DNA of 42,704 bases. Origin: an uncultured Clostridia bacterium. GTDB lineage: Bacteria; Bacillota_A; Clostridia; TANB77; CAG-508. The DNA is taken from NCBI GenBank assembly GCA_944390995.1, contig CALXSA010000006.1:1-42704 (forward strand), given 5' to 3'. This document shows positions 8,957 to 15,809 of the stretch, piece after piece. The stretch's first letter is position 1, and each line of letters starts with the position of its first letter. The position numbers and the translations under genes were made by a program. Under the pieces are notes generated by a model, which was given only the letters and a program-made list of their open reading frames with translations, was not told the DNA's origin and made no database searches.

Positions 8957-9323
8957 ATTTTTTTAGAAATTTATTTATGCAAAGTTACAGGATAATGTTT
9001 TTATAAAAAATAGTTACATAAAGCAAGGTATATGTATATTTGTTCGAATTTTTCGTACCTTACCGTTCGAAACCATCTAAGCACAAAATAAGTATGGCAA
9101 AAAGTTCTGGTACTAGCCATCAGCTGAACAAGAGCCTTAATAAGATTAAGTAGATTATGTGCTAGGTTTCTCGAAATCGCACTCGCCATTGCATGGCTCG
9201 TTTGGTCGCTGCGCGGTACTTCAAAATGTCTCAAAATATACATATACCTTGCTTTTAACTAATAAACGTGCAAAAACTATTATCCTGTAACTTTAGCATA
9301 ACCACAATAAATTTCTAAAAAAT
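8957..9323. repeat. Outer palindrome at the 3' end of fhs, enclosing palindromic element 1
   Basis: The left arm (8957-8996, TTTTTTAGAAATTTATT then AAAGTTACAGGATAAT) is matched in inverted orientation by 9279-9323. The right arm includes the fhs stop codon. The 230-bp element sits near its centre, so one hairpin appears to contain another. The outer arms are not found around the second copy of the element. Confidence 0.7.
9023..9252. repeat. 230-bp structured palindromic element, copy 1
   Basis: The ends are inverted repeats (GCAAGGTATATGTATATTT and its exact complement). Internal segments also pair across the centre: TTCGAAACC with GGTTTCTCGAA, AGCACA with TGTGCT, and GTACC with GGTAC. A small hairpin GCCAT-TGC-ATGGC lies at 9185-9197. 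The second copy at 11023-11252 is the same length, about 93% identical and without gaps. No transposase is present. Confidence 0.85.
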
Positions 9324-10976
9324 CCCCATAATGTTGCCGTTTTTGTCTAGGTCTATTTTTTCAGCAGCTGGTATTCGTGGCAAGCCTGGCATTGTCATAA
9401 TTTTACCCGTAATTGCAACAACAAATTCTGCCCCAGATTTAAGAATCACTTCATTTACATGTATTGTAAATGGCTCTTTGCATTCCAAATTCTTAGGGTC
9501 ATCTGAAAGCGAATATTGCGTTTTTGCAATACATACAGGATATTTTCCATATCCCATTTTCTCTATTTCTGCTATTTGCTTTTCCGCATTTTCAGAAAAC
9601 TCTACTCCATCTGCCCCATAAATTTTTGTCGCAATGCCACAAATTTTTTCTTTAATACTTTCTTCTAATTCATATGCAAAATGTAGCTTACTTTCTTTTT
9701 CTGTTAATTTTACAACTTTTTCAGCAAGGTCGGCAGCTCCTGCTCCGCCTTTTCCCCAGCTTTCCACTAGGCTAAGCTCTATTCCCTGCTCATTTAATTT
9801 ATCTTGCAAAAATTTTATTTCTTTTTCAGTATCATGGTTAAATTTATTTATTGCGACAATCACATTTAAACCAAAAACATTTTTCAAATTATTTACATGT
9901 TTTAATAAATTATCAAAACCTCTTTCTAACGCCTCAATACTTTCATTTGTAATCTCCTCTTTTTGCATTCCTCCATGATATTTTAGCGCTTTTATCGTTG
10001 CCACACAAACCACTGCATCTGGCTTAATTCCAGCCTTTCTGCACTTAATATCCAAAAACTTCTCTGCCCCCAAATCAGCTCCAAAGCCAGCCTCTGTAAC
10101 AACATAATCTCCAAGTTTCATAGCAAGCTTAGTTGCAATTACACTATTGCAACCATGCGCAATATTAGCAAAAGGCCCACCATGCACTAAAGCAGGTGTA
10201 TGCTCTAATGACTGAACTAAATTTGGCTCAATCGCATCCTTCAAAAGCACTGTAAGCGCCCCATCTGCTTTCAAGTCTCTTGCTGTAATCGGCTCACCCT
10301 CTTTATTATATCCAACAATAATATTCCCAATTCTTCTCTTTAAATCTTCAAGGTCAGAAGCCAAACAGAAAATTGCCATAATCTCAGATGCAACTGAAAT
10401 ATCAAAACCATCTTCTCTTGGAACAATATTCTTCTCCCCAGATAAGCCAGTGTTTACTTTTCTTAGCTGCCTATCATTTAAATCTACACATCTTTTCCAA
10501 GTAACTCTGTCAAACCCAAGCTCGTTTCCAAAATATATGTGATTATCAATCATTGCAGAAAGCAAATTATTAGCCGAAGTTATTGCATGTATATCTCCAT
10601 TAAAATGTAAATTTATATCTTCCATTGGAGCAATCTGAGAATGACCACCACCAGTCGCTCCGCCTTTAATTCCAAACACTGGACCAAGCGAAGGTTCCCT
10701 TAGCGCAAGCACAGCCTTCTTCCCAATTTGCTGCAAGCCATCTGCCAAACCAATTGCCATTGTAGTCTTACCTTCGCCCAAAGGTGTAGGGTTAATTGCA
10801 GTAACCAAAATAAGCTTTCCATTTTCTTTATTCTCTAATCTTTCAAAAGCCTTAAGCGAAACCTTTGCTTTATATTTTCCATATGGCACAAGCTCATCTT
10901 CACTAATTCCTATTCTCTCTGCCACTACATTTATTTTATCAAGTTTCGTACTTCTTGCAATTTCTACATCTTCCAT
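9315..10976 (-). CDS. fhs: Formate-tetrahydrofolate ligase
   Basis: 553 residues, the usual length of the family. The ATG at 10976 has GAGGTG 6 nt upstream; a GTG at 10985 is part of that ribosome binding site. The P-loop-like TAINPTPLGEGKTTMAIGLA lies near 60-80, followed by EPSLGPVFGIKGGATGGGHSQ (about 95-115). The enzyme condenses formate with tetrahydrofolate using ATP, giving 10-formyl-THF in the cytoplasm. It serves purine and fMet-tRNA synthesis, and in acetogens the methyl branch of the Wood-Ljungdahl pathway. No folD, fchA or other acetogenesis gene lies beside it, so the simple one-carbon role is more likely on context. It stands alone between two copies of the 230-bp element. Confidence 0.96.
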   Translation of the reverse strand: MEDVEIARSTKLDKINVVAERIGISEDELVPYGKYKAKVSLKAFERLENKENGKLILVTAINPTPLGEGKTTMAIGLADGLQQIGKKAVLALREPSLGPVFGIKGGATGGGHSQIAPMEDINLHFNGDIHAITSANNLLSAMIDNHIYFGNELGFDRVTWKRCVDLNDRQLRKVNTGLSGEKNIVPREDGFDISVASEIMAIFCLASDLEDLKRRIGNIIVGYNKEGEPITARDLKADGALTVLLKDAIEPNLVQSLEHTPALVHGGPFANIAHGCNSVIATKLAMKLGDYVVTEAGFGADLGAEKFLDIKCRKAGIKPDAVVCVATIKALKYHGGMQKEEITNESIEALERGFDNLLKHVNNLKNVFGLNVIVAINKFNHDTEKEIKFLQDKLNEQGIELSLVESWGKGGAGAADLAEKVVKLTEKESKLHFAYELEESIKEKICGIATKIYGADGVEFSENAEKQIAEIEKMGYGKYPVCIAKTQYSLSDDPKNLECKEPFTIHVNEVILKSGAEFVVAITGKIMTMPGLPRIPAAEKIDLDKNGNIMGIF

Positions 10977-11022
10977 TCCCAACACCTCTTTTTTTATTTT
11001 CTCTACTTTAAATATTTGGAGA

Positions 11023-11252
11023 GCAATGTATATGTATATTTATTCGAATTTTTCGTACCTTACCGTTCGAAACCATCTAAGCACAAAATAAGTATAGTAA
11101 AAAGTTCTAATACTAGCCGTCAGCTGAATAAGAGCTTTAACAAATTTAAGTGAATTATGTGCTAGGTTTCTCGAAATCGCACTCGCCACTCTGTGGCTCG
11201 TTTGGTCGCTGCGCGGTACTTCAAAATGTCTCAAAATATACATATACATTGC
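11023..11252. repeat. 230-bp structured palindromic element, copy 2
   Basis: Same orientation as copy 1, lying just upstream of fhs. The terminal repeats are GCAATG/CATTGC where copy 1 has GCAAGG/CCTTGC. The small hairpin is GCCAC-TCT-GTGGC (11185-11197) where copy 1 has GCCAT/ATGGC. Both differences keep base pairing. Other substitutions are scattered. Confidence 0.85.
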
Positions 11253-11264
11253 TTTCGTAGCGCA

Positions 11265-11289
11265 GTTTAACAACGCCAAAATTGTAATT
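11265..11289 (+). repeat. Short repeat GTTTAACAACGCCAAAA, copy 1
   Basis: The 25 nt GTTTAACAACGCCAAAA plus TTGTAATT match, with three changes, the right arm of the hairpin at 12098-12122. The 17-nt core recurs exactly at 36605-36621 upstream of rbfA. It lies just past the end of the yuiD-like gene. Confidence 0.55.
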
Positions 11290-11294
11290 CTGTG

Positions 11295-11732
11295 CTAACC
11301 AAATACTAAGCCGACAATTAGCCCAATAAAAGCCCCCACAAAAACCTGCGTAGGCGTATGGCCCAACACTTCTTGCAATTTTTCCGTAACCTCCACATTA
11401 GAAAGCCCTGGAGTTTGCACTATTTTGTTTAATAATTTTGCTTGTTTTCCTGCTGCTCTCCTTACTCCTGCTGCATCATACATTACTACAAATGCAAATA
11501 CTACTGATAGCCCAAATATTGCAGAATTTATGCCATAATTTTTTCCTATCATTGTACATAGGGCTACAACCACAGCAGAATGAGAGCTTGGCATTCCGCC
11601 AGCTCCTAATATCCTTTTAAAATTAAATTTCTTTGTTGTTACCAAATCATACATCAATTTGAACAACTGAATAAAAAACCATGTTCCAAATGGCACTATT
11701 AAATATTTGTATTCTAAAATTATCCCCATCAT
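11295..11732 (-). CDS. Divergent PAP2-family integral membrane protein (DUF212, YuiD-like)
   Basis: 145 residues, the family length. It has the hallmark GAGGMPSSHSAVVVAL segment (about 44-59), a relic of the PAP2 phosphatase SxxxH motif, and the MYDAAGVRRAAGKQAKLLN segment (about 84-102). Four hydrophobic segments are visible (about 8-25, 50-65, 70-88, 125-145). It lies in the cytoplasmic membrane; related proteins are annotated as acid phosphatase/vanadium-dependent haloperoxidase-related, but the activity is unproven. The ATG at 11732 is 5 nt after the xseB stop, and its GAGGAA ribosome binding site lies within the end of xseB, so the two are probably translated from one message. Confidence 0.88.
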   Translation of the reverse strand: MMGIILEYKYLIVPFGTWFFIQLFKLMYDLVTTKKFNFKRILGAGGMPSSHSAVVVALCTMIGKNYGINSAIFGLSVVFAFVVMYDAAGVRRAAGKQAKLLNKIVQTPGLSNVEVTEKLQEVLGHTPTQVFVGAFIGLIVGLVFG

Positions 11733-11737
11733 TTTTC

Positions 11738-11974
11738 TTATTCCTCATTTTGCACAAAATTTTGCTCTGCTAATTCTCCGTTTTCACCTTTAATTAGCAT
11801 TGTTATCTTCTTTTCTGCCTTTTCAAGCATCTCATTACATTCTTTGGAAATTTTCATTCCTTCTTCGAATTTAGTTACTGAAGCATCTAAATCTAGGTCG
11901 CCTTTTTCTAACTCTGTTGCTATTTCTTCAAGTCTTTTCATTTTATCTTCAAAACTTACTTCATTATTTTCCAT
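11738..11974 (-). CDS. xseB: Exodeoxyribonuclease VII small subunit
   Basis: 78 residues. The family signature is seen: FEDKMKRLEEIATELEKGDLDLDASVTKFEEGMKISKECNEMLEKAEKKI. It is two helices forming a coiled hairpin that bind the XseA coiled coil to make exonuclease VII, which degrades single-stranded DNA to short oligonucleotides. The last residues (NGELAEQNFVQNEE) are variable. It is separated from xseA by an unknown membrane protein gene and a long hairpin, whereas the two subunits are usually directly adjacent. Confidence 0.95.
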   Translation of the reverse strand: MENNEVSFEDKMKRLEEIATELEKGDLDLDASVTKFEEGMKISKECNEMLEKAEKKITMLIKGENGELAEQNFVQNEE

Positions 11975-12008
11975 TTTTCAACCCATTCCTTTCTTAATGT
12001 ACAAATCT

Positions 12009-12132
12009 GGTTGGAAAAGAATTAAATTTTGAGCAGTCAAAACAAGTTTAAAATTTATGAGGCGTACTCCGTGTACGTTGATTAAATTTTAAACGAAGTT
12101 TGACAACGTCAAAATTATAATTGTTTTTCAAC
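12009..12132. repeat. 124-nt near-perfect hairpin between xseB and the upstream gene
   Basis: The left arm GGTTGGAAAAGAATTAAATT...GTTTAAAATTTA (12009-12057) pairs with 12083-12132 with few mismatches. The centre has CGTAC/GTACG. The arms include TTTGACAACGTCAAA, the motif shared with 11265 and 36605. Outside it, a direct repeat TTTTTCAACC...CCTTTCT occurs on both sides (about 11974-11993 and 12125-12146). Confidence 0.8.
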
Positions 12133-12134
12133 CA

Positions 12135-12635
12135 TTACCTTTCTGAACTAACTTCACCAGTACTCAAATTAACATACAAGAACATGTTTGAGCCCACTCC
12201 AGCATTTCCTACTGTTATTATATATCTGCCATCTTTATATATGTCATTAAATTCAAAATTTACTCCATCTGTACTTCCATATTCTTGCTCATAATATTCT
12301 TTTGCAAGCTCAACTGCTTGTTCCTCCCTGCTTGTAGAAGTTCCTGAGACAACCTCAGATTCTCCTGTAGCTGTAGAGCTTGAATTATCTTCTTCCTCAT
12401 CTGTAGTTTCTGGTTCTTGTATAACTTCCTCTGCCTCATTAACTACTTCTGTTGGTTCATCTTCTGTAACATTTGCTATTATATTGCTTTCTTCCATATC
12501 TGCATTTGGTAATTCATTTACAGGCCCTAAGCTTGTTGGTTCTGGCCTTGCATATTCATTTAGTAACCATATTACTCCTATTATAAGTACAATTACAATT
12601 ATAACTCCTATTATTCCTTTTGTTTTTTTACTCAT
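12135..12635 (-). CDS. Membrane-anchored protein with acidic linker and small C-terminal globular domain, function unknown
   Basis: 166 residues from the ATG at 12635, which has AAAAGGAGG 6 nt upstream; an earlier in-frame ATG at 12662 has none. A basic start (MSKKTKG) and one hydrophobic segment (about 8-27) suggest an N-terminal anchor with the rest outside. Residues 30-105 are acidic and Ser/Thr-rich, low complexity. Residues 108-166 form a small domain: a helix EEQAVELAKEYYEQEYG, then beta strands ending in YVNLSTGEVSSER. This helix-plus-sheet pattern recalls PepSY-like domains, but I cannot assign it firmly. It sits between xseA and xseB in the same orientation and may be cotranscribed with them. 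I do not recognise a specific family. Confidence 0.75.
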   Translation of the reverse strand: MSKKTKGIIGVIIVIVLIIGVIWLLNEYARPEPTSLGPVNELPNADMEESNIIANVTEDEPTEVVNEAEEVIQEPETTDEEEDNSSSTATGESEVVSGTSTSREEQAVELAKEYYEQEYGSTDGVNFEFNDIYKDGRYIITVGNAGVGSNMFLYVNLSTGEVSSER

Positions 12636-12705
12636 ATGTATTCCTCCTTTTAGATAATACAAAACATTATCTTATATTTTTTTCATTCCTCCGCTGTCTT
12701 TTATT

Positions 12706-13893
12706 TTACAACACTTTTGCTTTTGCCTTACCATCAATTAGTCTAATATCAACCTCATCATCTTTTTTGAGGTCTTTTACAGTTTTTATCGCTTTGCCAC
12801 CCATTTCTACTATCGAATATCCTCTAGTCAAAGTCTTTAGCGGGCTTAGCGCATCTAATTTAGAAATTTGCTTAACCATGTTTGTCTTATTCTTATTGTA
12901 TATATTTAAAATGCTATTTTCCATTGACTTGATTTTCATATCTATTAGCATATATTTTTCATTTATTTTTTGTGTTGGCTCTTTAAAAACTCTGCTATTC
13001 ATGCACTTTTCGTATCTAAGTCTCATGAATTCTACTTTTTTCTTTAAAGCCTGTTTAAATCTATTGCTGTATGACTCTAGTTTCATGCTTAATTCAGCAA
13101 TGTTTGGTACCGCAAGCTCAGCTGCTGCTGAAGGTGTTGGCGCTCTCAAGTCTGCTACAAAGTCGGCAATTGTAAAGTCGGTTTCATGCCCTACAGCTGA
13201 GATTACTGGAAGCTCGGAGTCATAAATTGCCCTTGCAACTAATTCCTCGTTAAATGGCCACAAGTCCTCTAGTGAGCCTCCTCCTCTTGCCACAATAATT
13301 ACATCTGCCAGTTTTTGCTCATTCATCGTTTTTATTGCATCAACAATTTTCTCAGCCGCACCTTCTCCTTGAACTGGAACCGGCAAAAGCTTTATATACA
13401 CATTTGGGTTTCTTCTTGTTGATACATTTATTATATCCCTAATTACAGCACCTGTGTTTGATGTAAGCACTCCTATACATTTTGGAAACATCGGTATTTG
13501 CTTTTTATGCTCTTTTGCAAAAAGCCCCTCTTTTTCTAGTTTCGCCTTAAGTTCCTCATATGCCTTGTATAGACTGCCCATTCCGTCTTCTTGCATAGCT
13601 TTGCAGTAAATTTGATAAACTCCATCTCTTTCAAAAACCGAAACAGAGCCCAATATCATAACTTTCATTCCATCTCGTGGCTCAAATTTTAACTTTTCCG
13701 CAAAACTTTTAAACATTATGCATTTTATTAATGAATTCTCATCTTTTAAAGTAAAATACAAATGTCCTGTATAATGATGTTTATAGTTAGAAATCTCACC
13801 TTTCACCAAAACATTGCTAAGTACTTCATCCTCTGCAATTTTATTTTTTATATATCTGTTTAATTCTGTTACACTAATCGGATTGTACGTCAT
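12706..13893 (-). CDS. xseA: Exodeoxyribonuclease VII large subunit
   Basis: 395 residues, the normal length. The ATG at 13893 has GGGAG 8 nt upstream; the ATG at 13908 lacks one. An OB-fold nucleic-acid-binding domain spans about 1-100 (VKGEISNYKHHYTGHLYFTLKD). The catalytic domain (about 115-330) includes GVLTSNTGAVIRDI, VIIVARGGGSLEDLWPFNEE and ISAVGHETDFTIADFVADLRAPTPSAAAE. A coiled-coil region and C-terminal segment (LSRGYSIV-like, here LTRGYSIVEMGG) follow. With XseB it degrades single-stranded DNA from both ends. The start overlaps the nusB stop by 20 bp, implying translational coupling. Confidence 0.96.
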   Translation of the reverse strand: MTYNPISVTELNRYIKNKIAEDEVLSNVLVKGEISNYKHHYTGHLYFTLKDENSLIKCIMFKSFAEKLKFEPRDGMKVMILGSVSVFERDGVYQIYCKAMQEDGMGSLYKAYEELKAKLEKEGLFAKEHKKQIPMFPKCIGVLTSNTGAVIRDIINVSTRRNPNVYIKLLPVPVQGEGAAEKIVDAIKTMNEQKLADVIIVARGGGSLEDLWPFNEELVARAIYDSELPVISAVGHETDFTIADFVADLRAPTPSAAAELAVPNIAELSMKLESYSNRFKQALKKKVEFMRLRYEKCMNSRVFKEPTQKINEKYMLIDMKIKSMENSILNIYNKNKTNMVKQISKLDALSPLKTLTRGYSIVEMGGKAIKTVKDLKKDDEVDIRLIDGKAKAKVL

Positions 13894-14323
13894 TAGTATC
13901 TCCCTCATCTAACTTATTCTTTTTGACAACACTAGCCAAAACTCCGTTTATAAATGCCGGAGACTTAGTATCTCCAAATGACTTGGCAAGCTCTACTGCT
14001 TCGTTAATTACCACCTTATATGGAGTTTTCAAAAATAGCATTTCGAAAATAGCCAATTCCAAAATAGCTATATTTACTTTTGCAATTCTATCATATGGCC
14101 ATTTTTCAGATAAGCACCCCTCAATTTGCTTCTTTATCTGCTTGCCATGTCTCTTTGTCCCATATACAACATCTTTAATATACTTAGTAGTAGCCCTGCC
14201 ATGTATATCTCTATCTTCAAAAAACATTTCTATATTTTCTTTGTAATCTTCGTATTTACAATTCTGCGTCTCAAGACTATATATTATCTCAAATGCTATT
14301 TTTCTTATTTCTGACTTATTCAT
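13874..14323 (-). CDS. nusB: Transcription antitermination factor NusB
   Basis: 149 residues. The all-helical NusB fold is recognisable from RKIAFEIIYSLETQ at the start, the central PYDRIAKVNIAILELAIFEML (about 74-95) and PYKVVINEAVELAKSFGDTKSPAFINGVLASV (about 98-130). NusB binds boxA RNA with NusE (S10) and protects rRNA transcripts from termination. The C-terminal tail is overlapped by the xseA start. A GGGGAG ribosome binding site lies 11 nt before the ATG. The amaP-DUF2273-nusB order is common in Clostridia. Confidence 0.96.
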   Translation of the reverse strand: MNKSEIRKIAFEIIYSLETQNCKYEDYKENIEMFFEDRDIHGRATTKYIKDVVYGTKRHGKQIKKQIEGCLSEKWPYDRIAKVNIAILELAIFEMLFLKTPYKVVINEAVELAKSFGDTKSPAFINGVLASVVKKNKLDEGDTNDVQSD

Positions 14324-14345
14324 TTTGCAAACTGCTCCCCTTGTA

Positions 14346-14549
14346 TTATAATTTGTCTATAAAATTCTTTAATTTATCTTTTACATTGTCTTTATTATGT
14401 TGGAAATAATGGCCTGCATATCCACAAACAACAATTAAAATTATTGCAATTATTAGTAAATAAAATTTTGTCAATAGCAACACAATTGCTACTATAATAC
14501 CAATAATCATTCCACCATATTCAGACATAAATTTTTTGAAATCATCCAT
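14346..14549 (-). CDS. Small integral membrane protein, DUF2273-type
   Basis: 67 residues with two adjacent hydrophobic segments (about 13-26 and 28-46) and a charged C-terminus (HNKDNVKDKLKNFIDKL). The size, the two-helix pattern with GGMIIGIIVAIVLLL, and the position directly after amaP match DUF2273 proteins, which accompany Asp23/AmaP. The function is unknown; it may help anchor the Asp23 layer to the membrane. An AAGGAAG ribosome binding site is present upstream. Confidence 0.82.
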   Translation of the reverse strand: MDDFKKFMSEYGGMIIGIIVAIVLLLTKFYLLIIAIILIVVCGYAGHYFQHNKDNVKDKLKNFIDKL

Positions 14550-14573
14550 AGATTACCATCTTCCTTTCCAGTT

Positions 14574-15134
14574 CTACCCTTCTATAGTATTATCCTTTGT
14601 CTGCTCAATATTCTTAACCTTGATATTTACTTCCTTAACCTCTAGGTCTGATGATTGTTTTATTGTTTCCTTTATTTTAGTTTGAAGATTTGATGATAAT
14701 TCTTTTATAACCGCATTTTCTTTTACGGTTAAATTAACAAACACTCTTAAATTATTTTCATTATCTAGTTCAACACTTGTAGTAACATCCTCTGCGCTAT
14801 CAAACCCTTTAACTACTGCTTTTACTAGGTTTTCAATAGTCTCCTTTGTTATCAAAAGCTTGCCATTAGAATTCTCTAGCAATATGCCATTTCTGTATTC
14901 TTCTTTTTCTTTTGAGCTTGAATCAAAGAAAATGCATTTAATTGCAAGTAAAATAAATATTATTGCAAATGCTAGAATTATTTTTGACGTTACTGGGTCA
15001 GTTGTTAAAACAGTAGCAATATCACCTATTGCATCTACGCTTAGCCATCCAAATATTACAAGGCATACGAACACTGATAAGATTAAAGTTAAACTAGAGA
15101 AAAGTACTAGAGTTATTTTTTCAATTGTTTTCAT
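14574..15134 (-). CDS. amaP: Alkaline shock response membrane anchor protein AmaP
   Basis: 186 residues. There are two N-terminal transmembrane helices (about 8-29 and 48-66), then a cytoplasmic domain resembling Asp23 (about 85-175), with ETIENLVKAVVKGFDSAEDV and a strand-rich segment DLEVKEVNIKVKNIEQ. In Staphylococcus aureus AmaP tethers Asp23 at the membrane. The gene lies between asp23 and DUF2273, as expected. A hairpin separates it from asp23, so its expression may be partly uncoupled from asp23. An AGGTTAATAT stretch gives only a weak ribosome binding site. Confidence 0.86.
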   Translation of the reverse strand: MKTIEKITLVLFSSLTLILSVFVCLVIFGWLSVDAIGDIATVLTTDPVTSKIILAFAIIFILLAIKCIFFDSSSKEKEEYRNGILLENSNGKLLITKETIENLVKAVVKGFDSAEDVTTSVELDNENNLRVFVNLTVKENAVIKELSSNLQTKIKETIKQSSDLEVKEVNIKVKNIEQTKDNTIEG

Positions 15135-15205
15135 ATATTAACCTCCATTCAATAGTGTGAAAAACTTGTTTTTTACACTATGCTTCCTTTCTTTAATAAG
15201 CAATG

Positions 15206-15241
15206 AAAGGCACTTAGGTTTTGGAACTTTTAAGTGCCTTT
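15206..15241 (-). terminator. Hairpin between asp23 and amaP, partial terminator
   Basis: AAAGGCACTTA and TAAGTGCCTTT form a perfect 11-bp stem with a 14-nt loop. On the minus strand only a short T stretch (TTTC) follows, so it may attenuate rather than stop transcription from asp23 into amaP, or protect the asp23 message. Confidence 0.65.
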
Positions 15242-15250
15242 TATCAATAA

Positions 15251-15703
15251 TTATTCTGATTTATTTGTGTCCTCAGGTTTTAACTCCTCAACATTGTTTG
15301 CATCTGTATTAACACCTTGTACATGTACATTTACATCTACAACTTTTAAACCTGTCATTCCTTCAACTGCTTTCTTTACTCTGTTTTGTATTTCAAAAGC
15401 CACATCTGGTATTCTAACACCATATTCCACTATAATATTAACATCAATTCTTGTCTCTTTTTCTCCAGCTTCCACTTTAATTCCTTTTGCGAAATTCTTC
15501 TTTCCACTGAATACTTCAGAAATTCCACCAGCAAAGCCTCCTGCCATAGATGCTACTCCTGGAACCTCTGATGCAGCAGCTCCTGCTATAACTGCTATAA
15601 CATCATCAGCTATTTTGATGTTTGAATTGCTTTCTAATGTAACTTCTTCTTTCTCCCCTTCATTTACTACCTCATTTACTTCTACTTCTGTATTTTCATC
15701 CAT
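15251..15703 (-). CDS. Asp23/Gls24 family envelope stress response protein
   Basis: 150 residues. The Asp23 domain spans about 25-135: IADDVIAVIAGAAASEVPGVASMAGGF (about 30-57), IDVNIIVEYGVRIPDVAFEIQNRVKKAVEGMTGLKVVDVNVHVQGV (about 87-133). The termini are acidic and disordered. Asp23 is an abundant cytoplasmic protein forming a membrane-proximal layer via AmaP; loss gives envelope stress in Staphylococcus aureus. The ATG follows TAGGAGGTATTTATT. Two tandem sigmaA-like promoters upstream and the following hairpin suggest it is the most highly expressed gene of the cluster (inference). Confidence 0.93.
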   Translation of the reverse strand: MDENTEVEVNEVVNEGEKEEVTLESNSNIKIADDVIAVIAGAAASEVPGVASMAGGFAGGISEVFSGKKNFAKGIKVEAGEKETRIDVNIIVEYGVRIPDVAFEIQNRVKKAVEGMTGLKVVDVNVHVQGVNTDANNVEELKPEDTNKSE

Positions 15704-15721
15704 AATAAATACCTCCTATAA

Positions 15722-15793
15722 ATTATATTTTGTAAAAATATCTTGTCTATTTTTTGATATTATTAGTATACCAATAATTTGCAATTTTTACAA
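15722..15793 (-). promoter_or_regulatory. Two tandem sigmaA-type promoters upstream of asp23
   Basis: On the minus strand the distal promoter is TTGTAA (15793-15788), 17 bp, TATACT (15770-15765). The proximal one is TAGACA (15749-15744), 16 bp, TATAAT (15727-15722). Both point into asp23. Confidence 0.65.
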
Positions 15794-15809
15794 CAATTTT
15801 AAGAAATTT

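Noticed and set aside
9001..9243. Minus-strand open frame in palindromic element copy 1 (MYILRHFEVPRSDQTSH...) and its partner in copy 2
   Set aside because: It lies wholly within the palindrome, has no ribosome binding site, and most differences between the copies change amino acids while some preserve base pairing. This fits a structured element better than a gene.
9023..11252. Composite transposon carrying fhs
   Set aside because: The two elements encode no transposase, no target duplications are visible around the pair, and fhs looks like a native core gene.
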